This document shows, piece after piece, positions 52,962 to 61,430 of a stretch of DNA of 64,000 nucleotides. The position numbers were made by a program, and so were the translations under genes. Source of the DNA: Algibacter sp. L1A34. GTDB taxonomy: Bacteria; Bacteroidota; Bacteroidia; Flavobacteriales; Flavobacteriaceae. The notes under the pieces are model-generated. The model was not told where the DNA came from. It did no database searches and saw nothing but the letters and a program-made list of their open reading frames with translations. The DNA lies in assembly GCF_009796805.1 (NCBI RefSeq), contig NZ_CP047029.1, forward strand, positions 4,540,001 through 4,604,000, given 5' to 3'. Each line of letters opens with the position of its first letter. Position 1 is the first letter of the stretch.

Positions 52962-53021
52962 GAAAGGAGAATCTCATTTTTCAGCAATAAATTTCAGAAC
53001 AAAATAAATAATTTCTATATC

Positions 53022-53066
53022 TAAACGGGTTGAAAAGAAATATACTTTTCAGCCCGTTTATTTTAC
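53022..53066. terminator. Intrinsic terminator
   Basis: Long stem aaacgggttgaaaag/cttttcagcccgttt and a T-rich tail, between the convergent 70-residue gene and the lipoprotein gene at 53099. Confidence 0.8.
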
Positions 53067-53098
53067 TTGTATTTAGAGCTAATCCTATTATACTTCAA

Positions 53099-53623
53099 TT
53101 AAATACTTTCAATTTTTTTTATGTAAATTCCATTAAAACAATCGTCTGCACAATTTTCATGAACATAACCGCATGTTGAAATTAATCCATCATTTTCAGT
53201 TTCAAAATAAACCTTGGAATTATCTCTATCAATCAACCATTCATTTTCGGCTTTATCATAAACTTCATCTAACGTTAAAGCTTCCGCTCCAGCGTATTTG
53301 TGATCCCCTATTTCATCCTCATTTTCGGTCCACTCCAATTCTTCATCTGTAATATCTTCAGATAAATCGTCAGTAATAAAATATTCAAAGTGTCTTTTAA
53401 TTATTACACCATTAGCAACGGTGATAGTAGTCTCCGAATACCAACCAACCCAAGAACTTTTAATAACAATATATTTATATGAATTATTGTTAGATATTTT
53501 AAATTCCTCTAGAACTTGATGACTAACTTCAAAACCATTTTTATGCGAAATATCATCAGATTCACAAGATAACATCAAGTTTCCCAATAAAATTAATGCG
53601 ATAAGATAAATTTTGTTATTCAT
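53099..53623 (-). CDS. Lipoprotein, unknown (174 aa)
   Basis: Signal sequence MNNKIYLIALILLGNLMLSC with the lipidated cysteine at residue 20, followed by a negatively charged mature part rich in Glu, Asp and aromatic residues, with strands suggested by YKYIVIKSSWVGWYSETTITV. Three cysteines near the C-terminus (CGYVHENCADDCF) could form disulfides. DUF6174-like proteins have a similar layout ('YxYxxxxxC' and 'vtVxxGxv'), but I cannot be certain. Faces the periplasm or cell surface. Monocistronic. Confidence 0.75.
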   Translation of the reverse strand: MNNKIYLIALILLGNLMLSCESDDISHKNGFEVSHQVLEEFKISNNNSYKYIVIKSSWVGWYSETTITVANGVIIKRHFEYFITDDLSEDITDEELEWTENEDEIGDHKYAGAEALTLDEVYDKAENEWLIDRDNSKVYFETENDGLISTCGYVHENCADDCFNGIYIKKIESI

Positions 53624-53741
53624 ACTTTTGAGTTTTATTTTCTAGATACACCTTTTTGAATTTGGTTGCGTAAGAAAACATAAAAAACTAATGTATTAAA
53701 CAACTTGAAGTAGAATTTATAAAATGATTACGGAGAGTATA

Positions 53742-53781
53742 AAAAAGGAGATTTTTAGGACTAGCTCAAAAATCTCCTTTA
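53742..53781 (-). terminator. Intrinsic terminator of the GH88 gene
   Basis: Perfect 13-base stem aaaggagattttt/aaaaatctccttt; on the minus strand it is followed by T-rich sequence. Confidence 0.82.
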
Positions 53782-53786
53782 CTAAA

Positions 53787-55031
53787 TTATATTTTATGCA
53801 AAGGCTCCAATAAAGGAATACCCTCATTTAACTTCTTTAATCTTAATAAAGCTTCAACATAATAGTAATCGGCATAAATAATAGAATAATCAATTTCTGA
53901 ATTAGCAGGTGCATGACCTGTTGAATGCAATAAACATGCCGTATTAACGTCTTTACTTTGGTAGTTTTTCGACAACTCTTCTAACATCTTCTCTCCCTTT
54001 TCTCTATATTCTTTAGCTAAATTTTCATCTTTAGTAAAGGTTGATAATTCTAGGATGGCAGAAGCCACCACAGCAGCCGCAGAAGCATCTCTTTCTACGT
54101 TTGGAATATTTGGAGCATCGAAGTCCCAATAAGGTATTAAATCCTCAGGTAAACGGTCTAAATACACTTGAGTTACTTTTTGTGCAAAATCTAAATATTT
54201 AGGATCTTTTGTTTCTCTATAAACCATAGTGTAACCGTAAATAGCCCACGATTGTCCACGAGCCCACATACTGCTATCACTATAACCTTGGTGTGTTACT
54301 GCTTTAATTTTCTCACCTGTATCTTTATCGTAAATCACAACATGATAAGAACTATAGTCTGGTCTAAATTGATTTTCCATAGTTACATCGGCATGACTAA
54401 CAGCCATGTCATACAACGCTTTATTATCACCATTTTTAGAAGCCCAGAATAGTAATTCTAAGTTAATCATGTTATCCATAATGGTGTTATGCTGCGGCCA
54501 TTCCATATTAGGCACATCTCTTGGCCATGACAAAATAGTTCCCACATTAGGATTAAACAACGTTGCCAATGTATCTGCCGTTTTTAATATAACATCTTTA
54601 TATTCTGGATTTTTAGTTAAACGATAACCATTACCGTAACTATTAAATACTTGAAAACCTAAATCGTGATCTAAAGCAGGTGTTACAGAAAGAGGTTTAA
54701 GATATTCTGTAAATTTATCTGCCGTTTGCTCCCATGTTTTTTCATTATTAAATTCATATAAATACCAAAGTTCTCCTGGCCAAAAACCGCTAGTCCAATC
54801 TTTATAATCTACATAACGCCATTCTTTACTACCTGGTGCAATATTTCTTGGAATATCACCTTCGGCTGGAACCAATTTTAAAGCACTCGAAGCCTGACCA
54901 ACGCAATATGCTAATTGAGCATCAACATCAAAACTAGTTTCTAGTGCTACTTCACTTTTATTTTTGCCACAATTTATCATTAGAAGTGTTACAAAGAGCG
55001 CACCTAAAATTTGTAATTTCATATTCCTCAT
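53787..55031 (-). CDS. GH88 unsaturated glucuronyl hydrolase (lipoprotein)
   Basis: Family 88 glycoside hydrolase, 414 residues, removing unsaturated glucuronic acid from the non-reducing end of oligosaccharides made by polysaccharide lyases. Lipoprotein signal with Cys21 (LLMINCGK). The (alpha/alpha)6-barrel shows YKDWTSGFWPGELWYLYEF, the first catalytic region LDHDLGFQ (D121/D123) and TIMDNMINLELLFWASK near residue 187. A second ATG at 55022 is an equally good start. No polysaccharide lyase lies in the window; the substrate may be ulvan, alginate-like or host glycosaminoglycan fragments. Confidence 0.9.
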   Translation of the reverse strand: MRNMKLQILGALFVTLLMINCGKNKSEVALETSFDVDAQLAYCVGQASSALKLVPAEGDIPRNIAPGSKEWRYVDYKDWTSGFWPGELWYLYEFNNEKTWEQTADKFTEYLKPLSVTPALDHDLGFQVFNSYGNGYRLTKNPEYKDVILKTADTLATLFNPNVGTILSWPRDVPNMEWPQHNTIMDNMINLELLFWASKNGDNKALYDMAVSHADVTMENQFRPDYSSYHVVIYDKDTGEKIKAVTHQGYSDSSMWARGQSWAIYGYTMVYRETKDPKYLDFAQKVTQVYLDRLPEDLIPYWDFDAPNIPNVERDASAAAVVASAILELSTFTKDENLAKEYREKGEKMLEELSKNYQSKDVNTACLLHSTGHAPANSEIDYSIIYADYYYVEALLRLKKLNEGIPLLEPLHKI

Positions 55032-55378
55032 ATTTAATATCTATAATTTTCTTACTTAATTTTTCAAGTTTCGATCATCTAATTATTGCGATTAAATTTC
55101 AATCGCAGACTACTTAATTTTATAATTCAATATTAGTAAGAATAAATATTTAACATCATAAATTATAGCGCAATTAGTATAAATTATAGTCGTATTTAAT
55201 ATAAAAGTGCTTTAAAATCAACAGATATCGAATTATCTCTATAAAATTTGACCTATTAAAAACTTACGGCCTGTTATATTTATTAAGCTTACCAAATACT
55301 CATAAATGAAAATTTTTAGATTAATAACAACAGAAAAGACACTCAAATATTAACAGGGTATTATTTTAAATTTACGCA
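55032..55378. other. Intergenic region upstream of GH88 with a palindrome
   Basis: About 350 bp, very AT-rich. A palindrome TGCGATT-n7-AATCGCA lies at 55087-55107, 56 bp upstream of the GH88 start at 55031, and could be an operator for carbohydrate control. Otherwise nothing recognised. Confidence 0.45.
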
Positions 55379-55412
55379 CAAAAAAAATCCCCTGATTAAC
55401 TCAGAGGATTCT
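55379..55412 (-). terminator. Intrinsic terminator of the CAP protein gene
   Basis: Stem aatcccctga/tcagaggatt with one mismatch; on the minus strand it ends in a run of eight T. It lies 113 bp after the CAP stop codon. Confidence 0.75.
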
Positions 55413-55524
55413 TTTATCTCAAATTAAATAACAACACTTCAATTTGTTATTAATTTACCTGTTTAATTCATTATGGCTATTAATTAGTAAATAAACAAGC
55501 TATCATTAAAGTAACTACGTTACT

Positions 55525-56019
55525 TTATTTTTTTATAAAAATATTGGTATAATACCATCTTCCATTTTCATTTTGTTCTGCAGATATATCAAAGTTTGTA
55601 AAATCTCCTTCAATATTATGGCGATGTCCTTCACTCTCTAACCAAGCTGTTACTAATGTTTTAGCCGAACTATAACCATAAGCAACATTTTCTGAGACTC
55701 TTTCTGCTCCTGTATGAGATTTTAAATACTCACTTCTTTTAAAAAAATAATCGTGTGAAATTTTATTATTTTCAAGCATATAATCGGTATGGCTATAAGC
55801 CACAGATTTTACAATATCCATATCCTCCAAAGGGTTTAATCCTTTAGACAGCCTGTAATCATTAATTAATTCCAAAGTTTCAACTTCAATTGTTTTGGAT
55901 TCCATGGTAACTTCACTAATCACGATTGTTCCAGAATCATCATCCATACGCTCTGTAGAACAAGAAAAAGCAAACATGGCTATAAAAGCAAATAACGGAA
56001 GTTTAAAAAATGATTTCAT
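55525..56019 (-). CDS. CAP-domain (SCP-like) lipoprotein
   Basis: A 164-residue extracytoplasmic protein. The start at 56019 (MKSFFKLPLFAFIAMFAFSC) gives a lipoprotein signal with a cysteine in FAFSC and is preferred over the frame start at 56067, because a -7 promoter box lies at 56055-56062. The CAP domain follows: LELINDYRLSKGLNPLEDM, YSHTDYMLENNKISHD, ERVSENVAYGY, WLESEGHRHNIEGDF. The histidine and glutamate pair of the CAP cavity is kept. Function of bacterial members is little known. Confidence 0.88.
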   Translation of the reverse strand: MKSFFKLPLFAFIAMFAFSCSTERMDDDSGTIVISEVTMESKTIEVETLELINDYRLSKGLNPLEDMDIVKSVAYSHTDYMLENNKISHDYFFKRSEYLKSHTGAERVSENVAYGYSSAKTLVTAWLESEGHRHNIEGDFTNFDISAEQNENGRWYYTNIFIKK

Positions 56020-56054
56020 AAGTAGGTAGGTTAAAAATTGTTGACTTGGTTCAA

Positions 56055-56062
56055 CAAAGTTA
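56055..56062 (-). promoter_or_regulatory. -7 promoter box of the CAP gene
   Basis: TAACTTTG on the minus strand, full match, 36 bp upstream of the ATG at 56019 and overlapping codons of the longer frame, which fixes the start. Confidence 0.55.
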
Positions 56063-56192
56063 TACACCTACTTAAAAGAAAATGTTAACGAAATGTTAAA
56101 ATCGATGAAAAACAAGCCTTTCATCGATTTTAAATGCTTTTTATCGCTGAAATACATATTTAATAAATCTAAAAATGTATTTCAACGACATT

Positions 56193-56840
56193 TTAAGAAG
56201 ATAAGCGATTAACCAACCAATTATAATCCTCTTGAAGTTGATATCGAATTCTATCGTGTAATCTATTAGGTCGTCCTTGCCAAAATTCTATTTCAATAGG
56301 TTTTACAATATAACCTCCCCAATATTTAGGACGCAAAATAGGTTTGCCTTCATATTCTTTTTCTAATTCAGACAGTTTGTTTTCAAGATAAGCACGATCG
56401 GGAATAACTTCACTCTGGTGAGAAACTAAAGCTCCTAACTGACTCCCAACTGGACGCGACTCAAAATATCCGTCGCTCATGTTCTCTGCTATTTTTTCAG
56501 CTTTACCCTTTATAATAATTTGCCGCTCTGCACCATGCCAAAAAAAAGACAAACAAACATTTGGATTTACTGCAATAGCTTTTCCCTTTTCACTTTCATA
56601 ATTTGTATAAAAAATAAAACCTTCATAAGTATAGCGTTTTAATAGTACAACCCTATTTTTAGGATAGCCATCTAATCCAAAAGTTGAAACCGTCATGGCA
56701 TTTGTTTCATCTTCAGTAAAATGTAAATCTACCTCATGAAACCATTTTTGAAATAATTCCATTGGGTTTTCGGGCACTTCTTTTAAAAGCAATTCGCCTT
56801 TATCATAAGATTTTCTATAGTTACTTAAATCATTTTCCAT
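56193..56840 (-). CDS. pdxH: Pyridoxamine 5'-phosphate oxidase
   Basis: FMN enzyme oxidising pyridoxine or pyridoxamine phosphate to PLP, the final step of vitamin B6 synthesis and salvage. The start at 56840 (MENDLSNYRKSYDKGELLLK) gives 215 residues, the usual length; a frame 32 codons longer begins at 56936 but its extra part looks random. Motifs: KNRVVLLKRYTYEGFIFYTNYESEKG, then FWHGAERQIIIKG, SRPVGSQLGALVSHQS and the C-terminal FWQGRPNRLHDRI. Monocistronic. Confidence 0.95.
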   Translation of the reverse strand: MENDLSNYRKSYDKGELLLKEVPENPMELFQKWFHEVDLHFTEDETNAMTVSTFGLDGYPKNRVVLLKRYTYEGFIFYTNYESEKGKAIAVNPNVCLSFFWHGAERQIIIKGKAEKIAENMSDGYFESRPVGSQLGALVSHQSEVIPDRAYLENKLSELEKEYEGKPILRPKYWGGYIVKPIEIEFWQGRPNRLHDRIRYQLQEDYNWLVNRLSS

Positions 56841-56989
56841 AGATACAAAATAACAAAAAAAAATAATTCTATAAACTTTTTTAACGTAAGATTTTCCGAA
56901 TATTAAGAGTGGTAAATAATAAAAAATACAATTCAAAATATTTTAATAACATGATGCATAAGAAAATAAAACTTTCCTTCGGAACGTAC

Positions 56990-56997
56990 TATTTTTG
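56990..56997 (+). promoter_or_regulatory. -7 promoter box of the 64-residue gene
   Basis: TATTTTTG, full match, 26 bp upstream of the ATG at 57024. Confidence 0.45.
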
Positions 56998-57023
56998 TAA
57001 CAAAATTATAATTTCAGAATTAA

Positions 57024-57218
57024 ATGAAGGCGTACATTTTGATTGAAAAAAAAGGCTACATGATGATTAATAAAATCTTAGAGTTTTATGGTGAAGATGC
57101 TAAAGTTGATTTTATATCAAATAGAATAAACAATTACTCTGTAGACCCAAATAATTGGGTGAGAACGCATACCGAATATAACTTTATGGTTACAAGCGCA
57201 ATAAAAATCAAGCTATAA
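57024..57218 (+). CDS. Small unknown protein (64 aa)
   Basis: Frame MKAYILIEKKGYMMINKILE... of 64 codons. Mixed alpha/beta composition with no membrane helix; the central DFISNRINNYSVDPNNWVRTHTE looks like a genuine globular protein. Alternative starts exist at residues 13 and 14. A promoter box sits 26 bp upstream, which supports expression. No family recognised. Confidence 0.5.
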   Translation: MKAYILIEKKGYMMINKILEFYGEDAKVDFISNRINNYSVDPNNWVRTHTEYNFMVTSAIKIKL

Positions 57219-57342
57219 AGTACTACACTAGAAAAACACTTTTCTCAAAAAAAAACTAAAACGCTGCTTATCTCTAAAAGAAGCCACTACCTAGTTATTA
57301 AAATTAAAAAAACTGAAAGTGTAATTATTAAAATTACTACAA

Positions 57343-58251
57343 TTAACCAAAATCGAACACTTTACCATCTGCACTTAACTCCACATTATCAAAAACTTCC
57401 TCAGCTTCGGTTTTAAAGCCTTCTAAACCTCCATAGCGCGTAGAAAAATGTCCTAACACCAAAGTACCTACATTGGCCTGCTTAGCAATCCTAGCTGCTT
57501 CTTTTGCTGTAGAATGTTTTGTTTTTGGACCTAAGTGTGCGTGTTTTTCCAAAAACGTAGACTCGTGATATAACACATCTACATTTTTTATAATAGGTAC
57601 AATATCTTCCTTATAGACCGTATCACTACAAAAAGCATAACTTTTAGGTTTTTCGGCAGGACTAGTAACAGATTCATTTCTTATTAAAACACCATCCTCA
57701 TTTTCAACATCAAAACCTTGTTTTAATTTACGATAATACGCCACATTTATATTGGCTTCTTCAGCTAAATAAGCATTGAGTTTACGTTCGCCTATTTTCT
57801 CTTTAAAAAGGTAGCCATTGGTATAAACACGATGTTCTAACGGAATGGTATGAACTTCTACCACATCATCTTCATAAATTAATTCCGATTCTTTGGATGT
57901 TAATTCATGGAAATACAAATTATAATTGGTCCAAGAATCGGCCAACTTCATCTGTAATGTTACTATTTCTTTAATACCTTTTGGTCCATAAACATGTAAA
58001 TCGGCTTCTCGTTTTAGCAGTCTAAAAGTAGAGATTAAACCTACTAATCCAAAAAAATGATCGCCATGCAAATGCGAAATAAACACATGCTTTATGCGGT
58101 TGAATTTAATTTTATGCCTACGTAAATGTACTTGAGTACCTTCTCCACAATCTATTAAAAACATGTGGTTGTTAATTTCTAAAACCTGTGCAGTTGTGTT
58201 CGTTAAAGCTCTTGGAGTTGCGCTATAACAGCCTAAAATTGTGAGCTTCAT
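57343..58251 (-). CDS. rnz: Ribonuclease Z
   Basis: Metallo-beta-lactamase-fold endonuclease that cuts the 3' end of pre-tRNA, 302 residues. Zinc motif HLHGDH at residues 60-65, then HTIPLEHR, CSDTVY, and the HSTA motif (HESTFLEKHAHLG plus KHSTAKEAARIA), all present in the right order. It is the last gene of the pyrimidine operon, 4 bp after DUF3291. Confidence 0.93.
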   Translation of the reverse strand: MKLTILGCYSATPRALTNTTAQVLEINNHMFLIDCGEGTQVHLRRHKIKFNRIKHVFISHLHGDHFFGLVGLISTFRLLKREADLHVYGPKGIKEIVTLQMKLADSWTNYNLYFHELTSKESELIYEDDVVEVHTIPLEHRVYTNGYLFKEKIGERKLNAYLAEEANINVAYYRKLKQGFDVENEDGVLIRNESVTSPAEKPKSYAFCSDTVYKEDIVPIIKNVDVLYHESTFLEKHAHLGPKTKHSTAKEAARIAKQANVGTLVLGHFSTRYGGLEGFKTEAEEVFDNVELSADGKVFDFG

Positions 58252-58255
58252 AAAT

Positions 58256-58726
58256 TTATTTTATTAGTTTGTAATGTAAAGCTTCTTCAACAGAAAATTT
58301 ACTTTTAAAGGTGAACGCATAAGGCGTCTCACCATGTATATTTAAGTAATCTAATCGATCTTTAGCGTCTTGAAACGTTGGTATATAACCCTCAGGAATA
58401 TACCAGAAAGCCATGTGTAGCATTTTCATTTTGCTAAACCATTCTTTTTTACGCTTAAAAACCTCAATATGTCCAGAGCTATAGGTATAATTAAAAAGTG
58501 CTTCTCTGCTTTCCCAAACCGATATATTAATGATTAAAGTATCATCTTTAAAAACAAGTACAGCCGCATCCTTATCTTCATCCTTTAAACGCCAAATAAA
58601 ACCATCACTAACATCCGCAATAGCATTCATTTTATCCACATTATCTAAAAAACCTTGCATAACGGGATCACTTAAAGGCGCCAAACATTTAGCTATATTT
58701 ACTTGAGATAAAAAATACCGACTCAT
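58256..58726 (-). CDS. DUF3291 protein
   Basis: A 156-residue cytoplasmic protein of the DUF3291 family (ferredoxin-like/dabb-like fold), opening with SRYFLSQVNIAKCLAPLSDPVMQGF. Typical segments are GFIWRLKDE and ISVWESREALFNYTYSSGHIEVFKRKKEWF. Related proteins act as monooxygenases or stress proteins (ABM-like), but no activity is shown for this family. It is tightly packed between the STAS-like and rnz genes (1 bp and 4 bp), so coexpression is certain even if the role is unknown. Confidence 0.85.
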   Translation of the reverse strand: MSRYFLSQVNIAKCLAPLSDPVMQGFLDNVDKMNAIADVSDGFIWRLKDEDKDAAVLVFKDDTLIINISVWESREALFNYTYSSGHIEVFKRKKEWFSKMKMLHMAFWYIPEGYIPTFQDAKDRLDYLNIHGETPYAFTFKSKFSVEEALHYKLIK

Positions 58727-58727
58727 A

Positions 58728-59060
58728 TTAAAGTCCTAAATCGCGCTCCATAACTTCCATTTCAATAAGATCATGAGCTTCTTGCAAAGTTGGCACAATA
58801 GCTAACTCCTCTGGAGCTTCGTCTAAATCAATCTTACCCGAAACAATAACAAACGAATGGTTTGCTGCACGATGCGTATTCGAAATTTGTAAAAACTCAC
58901 TAACCTCAGCCTTACTTATTGCATCTAACGACGTTAAAGCTATAATTATGTTATTGTTTTTAAACTTAGGGTATAAAGCTTGTATTTTTTTTATCAATTC
59001 TATACTCGTAGCTTTTACTTGAGTAATAATGGATGTATTTTCTTTTTGATTTATTATCAT
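58728..59060 (-). CDS. STAS-like small protein
   Basis: A 110-residue protein with the alternating alpha/beta order of STAS-domain anti-sigma antagonists (IIALTSLDAISKAEVSEFL and SFVIVSGKIDLDEAPEELAIVPTLQEAHDLIEMEVME). Homologs in Flavobacteriia are often misannotated as ribonuclease Z because of the next genes. The Ser/Thr phosphorylation site expected in SpoIIAA-type proteins is not clear. It lies between pyrB (2 bp) and DUF3291 (1 bp) in the same operon. Confidence 0.75.
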   Translation of the reverse strand: MIINQKENTSIITQVKATSIELIKKIQALYPKFKNNNIIIALTSLDAISKAEVSEFLQISNTHRAANHSFVIVSGKIDLDEAPEELAIVPTLQEAHDLIEMEVMERDLGL

Positions 59061-59062
59061 AA

Positions 59063-59992
59063 TTACTGTTTTATTTTAGATGCCAATAAATAAATTACTG
59101 CCATACGCACCGCTACTCCATTCTGCACCTGATCTAAAATAATAGCTTGGTCAGAATCGGCAACATCACTGGTTATTTCAACACCACGATTTATTGGGCC
59201 AGGATGCATGATAGTAATTTCTTTATCTAGCGAGTTTAGTAAATCTTTAGTAACACCAAACTGTTGTGTATATTCTCGAGTGGATGGAAAATAACTAATA
59301 TCCATACGTTCATTTTGCACACGCAGCATATTAGCAACATCGCACCAATTTAAGGCTTTTCTTAAATTGGTCTCTACTTTTACTCCTAATTTATCAATAT
59401 ATTTTGGTAACAACGTTTTTGGTCCACAAACCATAACCTCTGCGCCTTGCAATTGTAATGCAAATATGTTAGATAGTGCTACCCTACTATGTAAAATATC
59501 GCCAACAATAACCACTTTTTTTCCTTTTACGCCGCCTAGTTTTTCACGAATAGAATACGAATCTAACAAGGCTTGTGTTGGATGCTCATGCGCGCCATCA
59601 CCAGCATTTATAATACTAGCCTTAACATGTTTAGATAAAAATACACCAGCGCCAGGGTTTGGGTGTCGCATAACAACCATATCCACTTTCATCGATAAAA
59701 TATTGTTTACCGTATCGATTAAAGTTTCTCCTTTTTTAACCGATGATTGCGCCGAAGAAAAATTTAAAACATCGGCCGACAAACGTTTTTCTGCCAGCTC
59801 AAACGATAACTTTGTTCGTGTAGAATTTTCGAAAAATAGGTTGGCAATCGTAATATCACGCAGCGAAGGCACTTTTTTAATTGGTCGGTTTATCACTTCT
59901 TTAAAATGATCGGCCGTTTCAAAAATAAGTTGAATATCCTGTTTGTTCAGGTATTTAATACCTAATAAGTGGTTTACACTTAATTCGCTCAT
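59063..59992 (-). CDS. pyrB: Aspartate carbamoyltransferase catalytic subunit
   Basis: First committed step of pyrimidine synthesis: carbamoyl phosphate plus aspartate to carbamoyl aspartate. 309 residues with FFENSTRTKLSFE (STRTK at 57-61 binds carbamoyl phosphate), SSAQSSVKKGET, MRHPNPGAG, HPTQALLDSY and HPGPINRG. No pyrI regulatory subunit is near, as is usual when PyrR is present. It follows pyrR by 79 bp. Confidence 0.95.
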   Translation of the reverse strand: MSELSVNHLLGIKYLNKQDIQLIFETADHFKEVINRPIKKVPSLRDITIANLFFENSTRTKLSFELAEKRLSADVLNFSSAQSSVKKGETLIDTVNNILSMKVDMVVMRHPNPGAGVFLSKHVKASIINAGDGAHEHPTQALLDSYSIREKLGGVKGKKVVIVGDILHSRVALSNIFALQLQGAEVMVCGPKTLLPKYIDKLGVKVETNLRKALNWCDVANMLRVQNERMDISYFPSTREYTQQFGVTKDLLNSLDKEITIMHPGPINRGVEITSDVADSDQAIILDQVQNGVAVRMAVIYLLASKIKQ

Positions 59993-60071
59993 GATTTTAA
60001 TATTCAGTTGGCCCCAATAGTTGCCAGTTGTTCAAATTGTATATTGTCTAGCTTCTTCTAAAACTAAAAAA

Positions 60072-60611
60072 CTATTTTTCAATTAAATAAACCGCATCTT
60101 CACCATCTTGCTCCGTCCAGTTTACTTTTACTTTTTCATTATTAATTACATCAACCTGTCGGCCACGATAATCGGGCTGTATTGGTAAATGCCTACTAAA
60201 ACGTCTATCTATAAATGTTAAAAGTTCAATTTCTTGAGGTCTCCCAAAAGACTGTATAGCAGTTAAAGCTGCACGAATACTACGTCCTGTATATAAAACA
60301 TCGTCCACAAAAACGACATTTTTATCTTCAACTAAAAAATTAATTTTAGTAGCATTGGCCTCCAACGGTTTATCGCTTCGTCTAAAATCGTCGCGGTAAA
60401 AGGTAATATCCAATCTACCTAGTTTAATATCTTTAATTTTATAATCTTCGGTTAAAATTTTAGCCAATCTACTGGCTAAAAATACGCCACGTGGCTGTAA
60501 ACCAATTAAAACGGTATTCGAAAAATCGTGATGTCGTTCAATAAGTTGGCAAGCCAATCTGTGAAGAATGATATTTATGGCTTTAGCGTTAAGTAAAACT
60601 TTTTGACTCAT
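60072..60611 (-). CDS. pyrR: PyrR bifunctional regulator/uracil phosphoribosyltransferase
   Basis: Pyrimidine operon regulator of the PRPP transferase family. The preferred start is the ATG at 60611 (MSQKVLLNAKAINIILHRLA, 179 residues); a start at 60623 adds four residues. Motifs: VLIGLQPRGVFLA and the PRPP loop VVFVDDVLYTGRSIRAA. In Bacillus PyrR binds pyr mRNA leaders; no matching anti-antiterminator hairpin was recognised here, so its RNA role in this lineage is open. It heads the operon pyrR-pyrB-STAS-DUF3291-rnz. Confidence 0.93.
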   Translation of the reverse strand: MSQKVLLNAKAINIILHRLACQLIERHHDFSNTVLIGLQPRGVFLASRLAKILTEDYKIKDIKLGRLDITFYRDDFRRSDKPLEANATKINFLVEDKNVVFVDDVLYTGRSIRAALTAIQSFGRPQEIELLTFIDRRFSRHLPIQPDYRGRQVDVINNEKVKVNWTEQDGEDAVYLIEK

Positions 60612-60637
60612 ATGGTGTTCCAAACGTATTTGGTAAA

Positions 60638-60645
60638 CAAAGGTA
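60638..60645 (-). promoter_or_regulatory. -7 promoter box of the pyr operon
   Basis: TACCTTTG on the minus strand, full match to TAnnTTTG, 27 bp upstream of the pyrR ATG at 60611. The message leader would be only about 20 nt, which leaves no room for a Bacillus-type PyrR attenuator. Confidence 0.55.
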
Positions 60646-60687
60646 ATGCAAAAAAAGATAAGTAGAAACCCTAGTCAATAACTTTAT

Positions 60688-60805
60688 TTTGGGCGCAACC
60701 CTATCGGGTCGGGCTATACGTTGCAAGTCCTCGTAATCCCGATTATCATCGGGCTTACTGTGGGCTTTTCACTACTATCCCTTGCGCATAGTTCGCAGCG
60801 GTAGT
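60688..60805 (-). repeat. Degenerate copy D of the intergenic repeat
   Basis: On the minus strand: ctgcgaactatgcgcaaggg then atagtagtgaaaagcccac at the left, an inner hairpin (cccgatgataatcggg), and at the right cgtatagcccgacccgatag followed by ggttgcgcccaaaa. The right end matches copies A-C (cccgaccc...gg...gcgc), while the left end is closer to copy C (agtagtgaaa). It lies upstream of the pyr promoter and downstream of nothing coding in its own direction except the lipoprotein gene at 60858. Confidence 0.65.
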
Positions 60806-60857
60806 TTTTAAACTAAAATTCCGTTTTTTTTATCAGCAATTATCAACTAAAGTAAAT

Positions 60858-61394
60858 CTATAATCCTAATATTTTAGCATCTACAAAGAAGGTGGAATTT
60901 ACATCAATATTATGGTCTTCTGTAATCAATTCATCTGTAACCGTTTCTACTCTTAAAGTATAGGTGTCACTTTTTATATAGTTTTTTAAATCGTCTGAAG
61001 TTGTTTCTAAATCCAAAACATTCTCCGAGTTTTCAGGAACTTGATCCAACCAAGCAATAATAACCTCTTCTTCATTTTCAGCAGAAATATAAATTTTAAT
61101 GGAATTTAAAAAATCAAAATCACCAGTTTCAGGAGCTGTAATATCCAATTCCATAGCAGTTAATTCAATAGATTCTATTAAATCCTTATTCGTATTATTA
61201 CTTTCAAAAGTAGATTCAGAATTAGAAGTAACTTCGGGTGTTCCTGCATTAAAAGGCAAATCTATAACAGTAGCAGATTCTATTACAATTTCTTCCGTAT
61301 AGTTTATTTCAAATTTGGTTAATTCATCTAGTGCATCACAGCTAAAAAATAAAATTATTAATACAGCGCTAGCAATTAATTTAATGGTTCTCAT
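60858..61394 (-). CDS. Lipoprotein, unknown (178 aa)
   Basis: Lipoprotein signal MRTIKLIASAVLIILFFSCD with Cys19, then a mainly beta, acidic mature part (ELTAMELDITAPETGDFDFLN; VETVTDELITEDHNIDVNSTF). The strand pattern and the absence of catalytic motifs suggest a surface or periplasmic binding or structural protein. No family recognised. A -7 box (TATATTTG on the minus strand, 61431-61438) gives a leader of about 30 nt. Confidence 0.75.
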   Translation of the reverse strand: MRTIKLIASAVLIILFFSCDALDELTKFEINYTEEIVIESATVIDLPFNAGTPEVTSNSESTFESNNTNKDLIESIELTAMELDITAPETGDFDFLNSIKIYISAENEEEVIIAWLDQVPENSENVLDLETTSDDLKNYIKSDTYTLRVETVTDELITEDHNIDVNSTFFVDAKILGL

Positions 61395-61430
61395 AGGTTT
61401 AAATTTGGGAATTTAATTATTTTATGTTTT

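Noticed and set aside
55507-55527. Perfect palindrome taaagtaac-tac-gttacttta with a T-run
   Set aside because: It looks like a terminator for the plus strand, but no plus-strand gene ends there; it overlaps the CAP stop codon, and the CAP gene has a better terminator at 55379. Kept only as a possible 3'-end hairpin.
56841-56936. N-terminal extension of pdxH (32 codons)
   Set aside because: Composition looks random and the family begins at the ATG at 56840.
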